Assembly (NCBI GenBank): GCA_023055425.1
Contig: JALGPY010000002.1
Location: 120,416,088-120,480,087 of the forward strand
DNA: 64,000 bases
Direction: 5' to 3'
Source: Linanthus parryae
Lineage: Eukaryota; Streptophyta; Magnoliopsida; Ericales; Polemoniaceae
The translations under genes and the position numbers were made by a program. Position 1 is the stretch's first letter, and the number at the start of each line of letters is the position of its first letter. Below, in pieces: positions 37,601 to 49,162 of this stretch. The notes under the pieces were generated by a model. The model did not search any database. It saw nothing but the letters and a program-made list of their open reading frames with translations, and had not been told where the DNA came from.

Positions 37601-38286
37601 CCAAAATGAAATGTGAAGTCTATACTTCATACTTCAGTGATTTTGTGCTCTGTCTTTGCGAATTGCCTGAAAGCTTCTCTACTCTCCTAGTCCCCTCAAT
37701 GTTTTTCCAACTCGTGGTACTCCAAATTTATCCCAGTGTCGTTGGTCTCCTTCACTAATTTCCCTTAAAAAGATTCTATTGGAGTAAACACGTTCTTCCT
37801 TTGGAACTTCGATAGTTTCCTCTCCTTCTCAAGTAAAGTCATTTTGTGAGTGTAACGAAATCTGTGCTCGGATCCCCTTCAAGAATCCAAACTGCTATAT
37901 ATTTTTCTAAAACTTAGTTATTTCAATCTAGCAACTGTAGAAAAATATCCTTGCCGATCTTCCTTTTCCGTGTGAGTGTTTCATCTAAGTCTTGTCTTTT
38001 TCTCATTTTGACTGTTTCAGCACCAATCAGTAATACGGCATCTATGAATAAATGAAGATCCGATTTACACCTCAAAACCTTACATTCATGTCGAATATAT
38101 TTTTCCGAGTTAGTTTATTCTTAACTTTCTTTCTCATTTCTCCAATTTTGATAAGTCCAGACGGCTTAATATTTTGTATCCATAAGTGAAAGTGTTACTT
38201 TCAAGATTGAGCTAATGTAACATATAAAAGAACCAAGACTTTTTAAAGTCTAAATTTCAATTTCTTGGAAGCACCATTATCCTGAG

Positions 38287-38326
<40 letters not shown>

Positions 38327-41300
38327 AGAGAAATCAAAAGAAATCATTGAAGGTGAAAATAAATATTGATCCTAGATGTTTTTAGGACAACAGTTTCCTG
38401 TGTCAGTAGTCGATAGAGATTTACAACTTTACATCCTTAAAGAGAGATTGAACTCCATTAGAACATGATTCACACTCGTCAAAAAAGAAAGATACCTACA
38501 CGGTTACACCCTGATTTCTATGATCATAATGAGGAATCTAACATTATCAAACGATTTCGGAATTAGTTAAGACAAAAGCAAATCAACTACAATAAAAACC
38601 AATCAGTTGAAGGGTATGGTTCCTTTTTCAGTAGATGAAAGTTTAGAGGGTGGGGGGGGGGGGGGGGGGGGGCTACCCCATCCCAGGGTCAAGGGCAAAC
38701 CTTCGGCTCCTTATGAGGGCTTATAAGAGGCCTTCACCAAGAAAAAGGGTATGGTTCCTTATGTGAATCAAAGATGCCTGCACTCTGATATCTATGATCA
38801 TAATGAAAAATCCAACCTCATCAAAATATATTGGGATCAATCAAGACGAAAGCAGTTAAGACGGTTCGTAAAAACTAAACAGGAGTAGTGATGCAGCACC
38901 TAGAAGGACTTTCTGGTCAAAAGGAAAGTGTCCTTAGTATTATTAATTTAGCATTTTGGTCCTATTTAATATTTTTAGTAGTTAATGGTATTTTGGATAT
39001 TTTAGCAATTAGGGTTTAGTTCAGTTCTATGTAGCACGAGTGTGGGTGCGGTGCGGGTGCTGGTTCGGGAACTGGGGGCTGGTGCGGCAACTTCCCAAAA
39101 ATCAAGGGTGCGGATGCGGCAGGGGTGCAGCCCCATTATTAATATTTTTATCTAATATTATTAGTGATTCCATTATACTAATATAATAACGACAATAATA
39201 GGGATCATATTGTAATTGAACATAAATTCATACACACATTCGTAGATACAAGGTTATACTATATCAATAGTCTAATCTCTTCATGTCGTTGTTCTTAGCT
39301 GTGGGGAGATGAGTAATCTAAGGGCTAAAAATGTTCACATAGATGAACGTTTCTTTGTTACATTCTAGTTGTATTTGGAAGACCTCTCAACTAAAACTTT
39401 CGAAAATGACCCTGCCTTATCCACAAAGCACCCGCCCGCGAAGCACCCACTAAGCACCCTAGCACGCACGAAGCACCCAGAAGCACCCGGTGCGGGTGTG
39501 CGACCAATCAGAAGCACCCGTGCAACATAGGTTCAGATCTTTCTTTTTCATTCAGACGATTGATGATATATGAAAGTTTTGTGTGAACCTGCCTAGCTCT
39601 TGTGAGTTAAAGCATCCTTCTCTTCTTGTTCTCATTCATCAAGTCACTGTTCACAGTACGGTTCACAGCACTGTAAACAGCCCCCGTTCTCACACCTTAA
39701 CCCTAAAATCCCTTTCCCAAATCCTAACTTCAATTCTGTATTACATCAAGAAGTTAAAGATACTTGCACCCTGATTGATGCGATCATAATATGAAATGTA
39801 ATGTTATTGAAATATATTGGGATCAGTTAAGACAAAACCATATCAATTAGACTAAAACCAACTGATTGAAGTCTATGGTTCCTTATCTGAATCAAACTCT
39901 AATTGATTTGGTTTTTATATGCATAGTTTATATTTTCCTGAATCATTCTGATAAGTTTATTGAGGTAGGATTTCAGTGAAGTCTTAGAAATTAGTGTGTC
40001 GGCTCAATAAATGTTTGTCTTCCTCAAAGATAGTTTGCTATTATACTGGACTAACTCTTTTATCTAGAATCTAGCGCTCTACCGACTACAACTCTTGTCC
40101 TAGCAAATCGGAACTCTAGACGTAGAAAGAAAAGATCAAATGGTTTATAGGGTCAATTACTTGTTAACCACTTCCTACCAACTACAACTCTTGTCCTACC
40201 AAATTGGAATTCTAGACCTAGAAAAAAAAATCAAATGGTTTATAGGTTCAATTACTTATTAACCACTTCCTACCAACTACAACTCTTGTCCTACCAAATG
40301 GGAACTCTTCACGTAGAAAAACAATCAAATGGTTTATAGGGTCAATTACTTGGCTAACGATCCATATACCACCCCCAATTTCCAAACCCTCTTATTGCTT
40401 CCTCCAGCTCATTGCAAGCAATCAACAACTGGGTTAAATTCCAATCAAAAAGCCCTGCTAGTTAACGGCTCGTGAGGGGTATAAATGTCCTTACAAATCA
40501 TAGAGAAAAAGAACAAGAAGGATGAAGAAGAATAGACAGAGATGCAGAAAGAAGAAGAGCGCAGGGGGGGGGGGGGGGAAGAACAAATGGCACAAACCCA
40601 CATCTCTCTGTCAATCACACGTCTCGATGCCCTCTGTCTCTTCAATTCGCTGCCTCCCTCTCTCTGAATCTCTCGCTACTGTTTTCGGCCGCCACAACCC
40701 CATCATGTGCCATAGCCCTTGGCAACAAGAACAGACCCACATCTGTACTTCTCTCAGATTTTTTATCTCTCTCCCATCATGATTTTCCCGCGACAAGAAT
40801 AGGGCCCACGGGAAGATGCCGGTTGTGCTCTAAGTGACACGACGAGCAAATAGGTCTTGGTGGGTGTCTCGGCCTTGAGGGGTGTTGTGAATTGGTGATC
40901 CAAACCCTAGCATTGAAATTGGCAAAGCAACAAGCAAGGAGGCAGGGGAAACGGAGGCTGCAACAATCGGTGTTCGGGGTAGGTCGTGCGACCTGGTGGC
41001 AGAGGTCGTACTACCTAGTTTGATGCTTGGTACATGTCGTGCGACCTGGTTCGGGCATGGCAACTTTCTGGGTTGTTTCCTAATTGGTTTTGGTAATGTT
41101 TGGACGTTGCTTTGGACACAATTTAGTAGTTTAGGCCTATATATAGGTGTAGGTCATGGCTATTGACAAGTGTGGTGGAGTGTAGTGGTGTATCATTGAT
41201 TGTGATTGGATCTCTCATCAATAAATTTGGTTGTTTTGGACGTAGACGTAGCTAGTCTCAAAACTAGTGAAGTTCTTCATCATTTTGTTCTTCGTCTCAA

Positions 41301-44300
41301 CGCTCTTCTTGTTCCGCATTAGATTATTAACAAGTGGTATCAGAGCCAGGTTGTTGGGTTAGCGTTTGGTGAGGAGTGATGTCGAACATGATGAAGATCT
41401 ATCGTTTTTTATGAGAATAATATTGTTGATACACCCACCACCAAGTTCCTTGTTGGGAGAACTATCGGGTTCCTTATTGAGGGAGCTATTGGGTTATTTG
41501 TCATGGAGCATTAGGCGAACATTTCATCGCGAATCTGGCGGTCCACATGTAATTGGCGTTCAGGTGCAATCGGACTTCCGACGTGGAGAATTGGCCACAT
41601 GGATCTTGTTCTGGCTGCTAGGGGGATTCAAGTCAAGGTGGAGACGACTCGAAAAAATTGGCGGATTTGGCTCGTGGCATGGAGCAATTGACGTGTCTTG
41701 TTGGGCGCAAATCGGTTGGTAGTACGTTATTGGGCGCTCATCGGTTGATTGCATGTTGTTGAGCATGTATTGTTTCGCGGCGTGTTATTGTGCACGCATT
41801 GATTGTTAGCACGTTATTTGGCGAGTATCGGTTTGCACATTGGTGCGGTTATTTGGATGCGCAATTGGCATAGCATTGATTGATTGATGGACACTTTCTA
41901 TCACTAATTGTCATTGGAGTGACATTGGGGAGATGCGTTGTGTCATGGTGCATTGGTCATGTGTTTGTCGGGACACACAAGTCTCTGCGTTTGTTGAAAC
42001 GCAAAGACGCGCTTGTTGTGGCGCAAACTAACACCACAATTTTGAGAATACATTCGATTGGTTGATCGTTTCAATTTGGGCGGAGCACTTTGCATTGGTT
42101 GTTGGAGGTGCATCCACAATTGACGTATTCGTTGAAAGGGCAGATGAAGTGAATTTGGGTTTCGCATACAGCTGCGGAACATCAGGTTTTGGGTGGAGGC
42201 GTTCTTGATCGGGAGACGCATTCATGATTGGATTGATGACAACATTTGATTGATCGCTAGCGCGTTTGAATCAAGGTGGAGAACTTGGTACGTGAATTTG
42301 GGCTCTTTTTGGTGTTCATATTTTGGTGAGTAGACCACTTTGCCCCTCACTAACCGTTAGCTAACGGAAAAATTTTGGACAGAATTTAACACAGTTGTTG
42401 ATTGCTAGTAATTAACAAGTGGAGGTGGCAATAAGAGAGTTTTGAAATTTGGAGTGGTACATGGATCATTACCACGAATTGTGAGTGGTTAATAAGTAAT
42501 TGACCCTAGTTTATATTCGCCTCTCAATTTACATCTAATTTCATTACGCTTCTTTTCCTTTTCCGCATAAACAACCCTTACGGATCTTCAAGTTGTGTAA
42601 AATTATATGCATTTCAACTTTCAAGATTCTGCAAGTGTTTTGGGAATTCGGGAATTTATACCCCACATATTCATGGTTTGTTGTTTTGTTCATTTAGCCC
42701 ATGTTCGGGAAATTATATCCCACATATACGGGAATTTCATTTCGCCTAATTATGGTCTTTCTCAATAATCTGGTACATTGTATGTACTTGACATTAAAGT
42801 AGTGACACAGCAAATTAAGGTCAATTATCTAATTGATCCCTGTAAATGACGTATTGCATTCTATTTAACGTTTCATAAATTTAGCTTAGGTTTTGATTAC
42901 TCACAAGTGCATATTACTTATTGGTAAAGCTACAGGAACAAGGTTTTGTTCTATAAATATGTGTTCTTATGTGATAGTTCTGTTTGACTATAGAGTTGAT
43001 GAGTTTGTCTATAAGTTATACGACAAGGAGAAGCAAACCTGTTAGGATATACCGCAGTTAATTTTGCTGTCCATTTATAATGACGACTAACGGAGCACCA
43101 TACCCTTATAGTTACATCATTCCCTAGTTCATCTGCGAGTATGACAAATCATTTTCAGTTCACTTATTGTGCTATTTGTCAGAATCATGCGCACATTTTT
43201 CATGCCTAAATATAAGTACAGGTGTTTTTATCAGTGTATATCTAGGTTGTAAATAGACCAAACGTCAACTGCTCTCCAAGTGACTAATTGTGCCAAGGCT
43301 CTGCAGTGAAATCTGTATCATACCTGTTTTATCCAATGCAAATTTTCTGGGCATCATTCTATTTTCTGGGCATCATTATTTTACTCTATGAAACTATGCC
43401 TGTTGTAGGCTTTGGAATAATTTTAATTTAGGATGTACTATTTCTGCAACTATTCTTTTACTTTTGAGATAAAAAATTAGTCCAGTTTATTTCCAGTGGA
43501 AAACCCTGATCTAAGCTTGAGTTGGTTATACATGTTTACATGTTATTACCTGGATTGATTTGCTGATCAACAGATCATACCTTGCAAGCTCATACTCTTG
43601 ATTGCATGCTATATTTATCTAACATCCTCAAGTCCAATTCTATGCAGACAAGGTTGACCGTCCTGTTAGTACAAGCATCTATTTCCTGTTGCCTTCAGGA
43701 AGTGTTTCACACCTACATCGCATACCCTGCGCAGAAACCTGGCACTTTTACATGGGAGATCCTCTTACGGTAACAATGATCTTTTGTATCTCATAAGCTT
43801 AATTCTCACCATGGTCCATAATCTATCAGTTCTAGTTACTACTTGTCACTTTGATAAGCTGCTTTAGCATACAAAAGAAACATTATTAGAACAGTTTGGT
43901 GCTTGTGTATGTTAAACCTTTTGGTATTTATGTCACTGAGTTCTTGTGGCAGACCTAAGCAATTCAACTAGAATAGTTACGGCTTCAAAGTTAGATTTGC
44001 TGGAACTTAATAGGCCTGGTTTCCAAATGTTTATGATTAGAATTTTGGTGAAAGACACTTTGACCCCCTCAAATTTGATGCAAAGGCACTTTTGCCCCTT
44101 CGAGTTCGAAAAAAACACTTTTACCCCTTGAGTGGGCCAAATTTCTGGACATCTACACTCCCTAATTGTTTCTGACCAGACATAGGACCACTATAATTTC
44201 GATTTGTTGTTGTAACACCCTCTCAGGACCGTTGAATCGCTTCTCAAGTTTTTCAGAGATGGAATGTGTAAAACAGTCCATTGTTTAATCTGTCATTGTG

Positions 44301-44685
44301 ACACTACGGTCTGCATCTGTGATTTTTTGTTGTTGGAGTGCTAAAATATTCTTTTCAGGTCTTTGAACTGGATGAGAAAGATGGCAGTGTGAAGTTAACA
44401 CGCCTTGGACCCAACCCACTAGCGGAGAATGAACACCTCCAGTATAGTGTCCCTCCAAATGTGTGGTTTGGAGCATTTCCTACACAGGACATTGAGGCAT
44501 CAACAGAAGGTGGACCAGCAGTTAAAAACCCTCCAAGGGATGCTGAGCGTTACTTTTCCCTAGTAGGATGCACCTGCGCCCCAGCGTTCCAGTTTGAGGA
44601 CTTCGAGATGGCAAAACGTTCTGTGCTCACTTCACGATTCCCAAAACATGAGTCCCTCATTAATCTACTTACCTTTGCTGAGTGA
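34638..44685 (+). CDS. RmlC-like cupin protein (DUF985 / Cupin_5 family), complete, three exons
   Basis: Exons 34638-34767, 43648-43769 and 44359-44685 join in phase to 192 residues. Exon 1 starts at ATG in AAATTAATGGCTTCT and contains LKPHPEGGFFTETFRD. Exon 2 gives STSIYFLLPSGSVSHLHRIP and ETWHFYMGDPL, the cupin beta-barrel core with His65, His67, Glu73 and His76 as candidate metal or ligand residues. Exon 3 has VPPNVWFGAFP and SLVGCTCAPAFQFEDFE, a conserved family signature. The enzyme activity of plant members is not established; microbial relatives are sugar-epimerase-like cupins. A further upstream acceptor (CATGCAG at 34577) suggests a 5' UTR intron. Intron 1 is about 8.9 kb and filled with repeats; intron 2 is 589 bp. 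No frameshift is seen and the gene looks functional. Confidence 0.95.
38290..38324. repeat. Poly-T run of 35 bases in cupin intron 1
   Basis: Uninterrupted T homopolymer, followed by GCAGAG. It resembles the poly-A tail of a retroposed sequence in reverse orientation, but no LINE or SINE body is recognisable beside it. Confidence 0.9.
38490..39895 (+). repeat. Three dispersed copies of a ~120-bp intronic repeat
   Basis: Copies at about 38490-38640, 38745-38880 and 39745-39895 share the order CACCCTGAT, GATCATAAT, TTGGGATCA, TTAAGACAAAA and GGTATGGTTCCTT. Copy 3 is separated from the others by the MITE at 39028-39529. They are direct copies, probably an old local duplication. Confidence 0.7.
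39028..39529. mobile_element. hAT-like MITE in cupin intron 1, about 500 bp
   Basis: Left end TATGTAGCACGAGTGTGGG, right end inverted as TATGTTGCACGGGTGC. Both subterminal parts carry many copies of GGTGCGGGTGC or its complement GCACCCG. Neighbouring 8-mers are similar (AGTTCAGT left, GGTTCAGA right) but not identical. No coding capacity. Confidence 0.7.
40080..40355 (+). repeat. Tandem repeat, three ~95-bp units at the left edge of the Mutator-type element
   Basis: Unit starts at about 40080, 40176 and 40271. Each contains TACCAACTACAACTCTTGTCC, a CTAGACGTAG-like word and TGGTTTATAGGGTCAATTAC. The last word combines the target duplication and the terminus of the element, so the element's left end and flank appear to have been duplicated together. 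Confidence 0.85.
40820..41333 (+). repeat. LTR-like segment captured inside the Mutator-type element
   Basis: The segment has a TATA-like CCTATATATAGG at 41136, an AATAAA signal at 41220 and ends ATTAACA just before a primer-binding site. The 5' boundary is uncertain (about 40815-40830). No partner LTR is in the window. It reads as the 3' part of a retrotransposon LTR carried within the DNA element. Confidence 0.6.
41336..41348 (+). promoter_or_regulatory. Primer-binding site (initiator tRNA-Met type) inside the Mutator-type element
   Basis: TGGTATCAGAGCC is an exact match to the plant retrotransposon primer-binding consensus. It follows the LTR-like terminus ACA by two bases. Confidence 0.85.
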
Positions 44686-44982
44686 TTTGAGCGTTCCCTT
44701 TGTTTAAGTTGTTTTTTCCTTGTTTCCTGGAATTCAATAATTCAGCCATTTCTATGGCTGTGAAGTTAGGGAGATTATGTTTGCACGAAAGAATTTACGT
44801 TGTACACGAATTCCTTTTTCTTTTCCTATTCTGCCCTATACTGGATAACGAGTCCTTTCGTCTGTCTTTATATTTTTTGTGTGTGCATTCTCTCTTATCG
44901 ATCTGTTCTCTCTCCTCTTCGGCTAAGCCATCCAACACTATCGCCGCCCCACCACCATTCAGTCAACTGAGTCGCTGACTAT

Positions 44983-44985
<3 letters not shown>

Positions 44986-45061
<76 letters not shown>
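44986..45061. repeat. CT microsatellite, about 38 units
   Basis: Pure TC/CT dinucleotide tract downstream of the cupin gene, about 300 bases after its stop codon, possibly within or just beyond the 3' UTR. Expected to be highly polymorphic. Confidence 0.97.
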
Positions 45062-45065
<4 letters not shown>

Positions 45066-45811
45066 TTTGATTATTTTTCATTATCTCCCCTCTTGACAAC
45101 TGATCTCTTCATCCACTCTCCATCTGTGTATCAGTTTTGTGTGGTTAAGTTGATCTTTCAGTAAAATCTAGTTCATGTAACGAACCATCATAATCTGTCT
45201 TTTCTCGTGCAAGAGTATTACCGTGCCCGGGGGTACTATTTCAAAACTAAGAACATGTCGAATTTTCAGTGTAATATTGATAGAAATTTAAGAAATTTTT
45301 GTGCATGTCGCCGATATTAATCCGGCCTCCTTCAACAATCTTGTTTGTTATGCCTGCAAATTTTAATCTGATAATCTGCAGATTTAAATAATCTATGTGC
45401 AATTGTAGAATCTCTTAAATTAGGAATTATGCACATGAAAGTTTCTGACAAGATCATTTTGATTTTTTTACATTAGCATAATCATAGTTCAGTTATAAAT
45501 ATGTGTACTAAATTGCTTGACTTTGGAGTTCTTTAAATTTTGTCAAATAAATTCTAGTGATTTATAATTTCAGCTCATAGTAAACAGGTTGTGAATATCA
45601 GTTAAATTAGATTTTCTTTTTCAGATTATTTTCAGTTGATTATTGAGATTTCTAGTACCAAACCCGCCCTTGAAGTGAGCAACCTACGCCACCCCAGTTG
45701 GTCAAAGAATGTGAGATCATAGAGGCGGCCATAAGAAATTTTGAACAGTACATCTAAAATGAAGGGTGCAAATTATGAACACACCCCTCATATGAACAGT
45801 AAAGACCCTTG
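45062..45811. other. Intergenic stretch, nothing recognised
   Basis: AT-rich sequence between the CT repeat and the chromovirus. No open frame, RNA gene or repeat end is supported. CCTTG at 45807-45811 is the left target duplication of the chromovirus. Confidence 0.6.
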
Positions 45812-48800
45812 TGTAACACCCCTCGATTCCCGAGCCTTCCGTTCCGGACCGGAGAGCCCGAGAGGGTGCTACTCAAAATGAATTGGCGGAAATCGAGAAC
45901 AATACACTTCCATAGTTATAAATTACAAACCATAATTGTCTTAAACATGAAACATAACATACTATTAAACAGAACGATTGTCTAGGTGCGTCTTTTATTT
46001 AGTACTGACATAACTAGGTGAGTCCGCGATCCCTTAAGCCGAGCTTCCTTCACCTATACCTGCGGGGGAAAGAAACAAGACCGCAGTTTTTCCAAAGTCA
46101 GCACAAAATGCTGAATAAGTAAACACCCAAACATGTAAACCGGATAAGAGGCATATTTTTCTTTTAAATAAAGATGATAATTTAGAAGTAAACAAACATG
46201 TTATTGAAATTGACCAAATATGAGAAGTATAAATTTTCAACTCTTTACTTAGCGTTCTCAAACCATTCTCATTGTATAATAAGGAGAAAATCATCAATTC
46301 TCATCATATCCACAATTAGGGGATTCTCAAAATATCAATTCTTCCATCTTTCACATGAAAAACCAGATTTATTATTTAGTTGTAGCGGGGAACGAACCAA
46401 TCCATCGCAATAATCCATCACAATATCTCATAAGTAACCAACCATATCCCATGCATCAAAGACCTTAAGTGCCGGCACCCCCCTAAGACTTCTTGCGGCC
46501 AGAGAGGTGAGTACATGGAGCAGCTCGGGGCTAATTGCAACCGAGCAAAATATCACAATATAAAAGTATCCAAATATGGTTCCACCGCACAACTGTTTCC
46601 ACTTTACGTCATTACGTATTATTAATTCCGTGTGATAGTTTCTAAAGAATCATTTAGACAAGTATTTGAAATCTCAAGTCGAACACGTATGAAACAAATC
46701 ACATTTTGAGACGTAAATCACAAAATATTTAGACACGAACGGAGGACGCGCACACTAGGTAAGGCATATTTACTTACCTCGAGTAGCAAGACAATTAGCA
46801 CAACAAAGCCTCTACGGATAAACGAATCCCTCGTCTACGAACTCGTCACCTACAATTTATAATTTCTAAATTAATTACAAATCCAAAGTGTGCAAGTATG
46901 CTACGGAAATTTCTCTAAGTCTTATTTGAAATTACTCCCCATTATTCCCATTAATTATTAGCATGTACAATTGTATTTTTCTCATAAAATCACTATTTAT
47001 ATATATAAATACTAACTCTTAAAATTTATTAAGTAATAAATCGCATATTAAATTTATACCCTCTAATATTTAGAAAATAAAATAATCTATTTTACAACAC
47101 ATTTATTTGTAAGTGACCAAAAAAAATTTATTCAACTAATTTAATTATTTCTAGTTATTTATTATATAATATATATATATATATACTATTAAAGAATTAA
47201 ACTTATAAATAAAACTCACAAAAATGTTTGTTCAAATAAAACAAGTGTTTAGTCTCACACAATTATAACTTAATTTTGGAGAAATCAATATCTAATATAT
47301 ATAATAATAAGGATTTAGCTATTTATAAATAGAGGATTTTTCTTTAAAAGTAATTTTCCTATTTAACTTTCTAACTTATTTTATTTTATCAATTTTGAAA
47401 AAATAACATATTTACTAAAATCACAAATTTATAAGTACTTGAAATATTTACTTAGTCACACTAAATTATATGATTAAAGAAATAGATATTTTATCTTGCT
47501 TATTTTTCAGTAAAACAACAATATCTCATAAATAATACATATATATAACTTTAAATAGCAAAAATATCTTTTATATAAGTAAAACAATATCTAGAAATAT
47601 TATAAATAAATTCCAATACAAAAATGCATTTTTAATTTTATATTATATTCGCAGTTTATGTAAATACTAAATAGATCCCCAACTTTTCATTAATGACAAG
47701 AAATGACCTCCCAATAACCAAAAACAGTTTCAACATGTTATACTAGCCACCCCTAACTTCTCTGAAAATACAAGAACAACCCCCAACATGAACAAGCATG
47801 AATCCAACAACCCGATTCGATCTAGAGCTAATAAAATCATGTTTCGATTATCACAAATGAATCAGAGGGTGATTTAGGAGTTACCCAAGCGAAAAATCGC
47901 GAGAAACGGTCAAGATTTGAGTCCGGTTGGGTTTGCCGTCGATGGTGGCCGGCGGTGATGGTCGATTCCGGCGATTGAGGCGTCCTCTGCTTCTATTGGC
48001 ACCGGCAAAAGCGTCCTCGGGCCTCATGGATTCGTTTGGGACTGATTTCAGCGAATGGGTAGCGCCGGGTGGTCCGGGCCGAGCTCCTCGCCGGCGTTAA
48101 TGGCTGCCGGCGGCTTGTGGGTGGCTCTGGGCTTTCTGCAGCGATGGGCTGCTGCTGTGGCTCCTCCTTGGTTCGTGACAGAGAGAGGATGATGGTGGTG
48201 AGGTCGAAACAGGGGGAGACAGAGAGGTGCAGGTGGTGGTGGCGGTGTTTCTCGCCGTCGGGGGTTCGCCGGAGATGGCAGCGGCTTGAGCCGCTGCTGT
48301 TTGTGCTGGGTTTTTCGCCGGAGGGAGAGAGAGAGAGAGAGATCTGGGGGAGGGCAGAGAGGAACAAGTGGTGGTGGTGGTGGTGGTTGTTCACCGTCGG
48401 GAACAGCGGCGGCCTTGTGCCGCTGCTCTGTTTTCGCCGGCCCAAAACAGAGTGCAGAGAGGGAGACAGGGAGAGAGGTCGGGGGTGGTGAGAGGGAGAG
48501 AGTGAGCTGGTGGCTGTGGTGGTGGAGTTGGTGCCGGTGGTGGAGGGTGTGATGGTGTTGGTGGTGGCGACGGGTGAGATGAGGGAGGGGAGGGTCTGCT
48601 GTGTTTTGAAGGAGGAGATGAGGGAGGGGAGGGTCTGCTGTGTTTTGAAGACAAATTTCTCTCGATTTTTGGGAGATCAGCAGAGGAGTTGGCGTGAGAT
48701 TGGGAGAAGCTGATCCCAAATTTTCTATTCCTTTTTTTTTTTCTAATTATTTAATTCACTATAATAATTTATCCCCTAGGTGTTGGACTTTCTTCAAACT

Positions 48801-48921
48801 ACAACTATCGCCCCCCCTAAAATAACTAGTTTATCTTTACTTAAACTACAAATATCTCCCCAATTCACATTTAAGCTCACGAATTGCTATTAATTTACCC
48901 GTATAAAAACGGGGTATTACA
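45812..48921 (-). repeat. 3' LTR of the chromovirus (3.11 kb)
   Basis: Contains an AT-rich part (46900-47650) with an (AT)n run near 47167-47186, and a GC-rich part (47880-48660) with CCGGCGG and GGTGGTGG repeats. Relative to the other LTR it has an extra tandem unit at about 48590-48655 (GGGAGGGGAGGGTCTGCTG... twice). Open frames in the GC-rich part are low-complexity Pro/His-rich and not supported as genes. Confidence 0.95.
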
Positions 48922-48936
48922 TCCTTCCCCCCTTAA
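48922..48936 (-). promoter_or_regulatory. Polypurine tract of the chromovirus
   Basis: The coding strand reads AAGGGGGGAAGGA immediately before the 3' LTR terminus TGTAATACC. This is the expected plus-strand priming site. Confidence 0.85.
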
Positions 48937-49162
48937 ACAGAGCTTCGTCCTCGAAGCGCAAACCAACTAATCCGCGATATGCTAATAAAAGATTTTATAT
49001 GTATCATAACAGCCAATTCCCATGATATGATATGTAGGAATAGTCGACACACACAACATATTAATTTCATTAATATTTAGTTCGATGTGGCTCATGGATT
49101 AAGGTCACGAAAACTAAAGGGTTACATTCCTCTCCCCCTTAGAGGAGTGACGTCCTCGGAAC

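Larger units (their letters stand above)
40339..42506. mobile_element. Mutator-type (MULE) non-autonomous element with ~170-bp terminal inverted repeats
   Basis: Both ends begin GGGTCAATTACTT. The inverted similarity continues through GATCCATRTACCAC, CTCTTATTGC, GCAATCAACAACT, GTTAAATTC and GTTAGTGAGGGG-like words, covering 40339-40490 and 42320-42506. The flanking 9-mers are TGGTTTATA (40330-40338) and TAGTTTATA (42507-42515), 8 of 9 identical, fitting a Mutator target duplication. No transposase is present. The interior includes an LTR-like block with primer-binding site. Length 2,168 bp. Confidence 0.87.
34768..43647 (+). other. Giant first intron of the cupin gene
   Basis: GT at 34768 and AG at 43646-43647 bound 8,880 bases with no coding exon that I can support. 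Contents include a short tandem block of ATGAAATAGGATTCCAAA words (36140-36230), a T35 run at 38290-38324, a G21 run at 38652-38672, three dispersed copies of a ~120-bp repeat, a hAT-like MITE and a Mutator-type element. Stretches 34996-36140 and 36500-38280 hold nothing recognisable. Confidence 0.85.

Noticed and set aside
40445..40796. Overlapping open frames on both strands inside the Mutator-type element
   Set aside because: They span the terminal repeat and a G15 run; no homology and no codon bias.
41336..41348. tRNA-like word TGGTATCAGAGCC
   Set aside because: It is the 3' complement of initiator tRNA-Met as used in primer-binding sites; no tRNA cloverleaf surrounds it.
48048..48719. 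Open frames of 140-223 codons on both strands in the GC-rich LTR part (and the same at 56595-57231)
   Set aside because: Pro/His/Ser or Gly/Trp/Arg low-complexity products caused by CCGGCGG and GGTGGT repeats; present in both LTRs and in several frames at once, so not genes.
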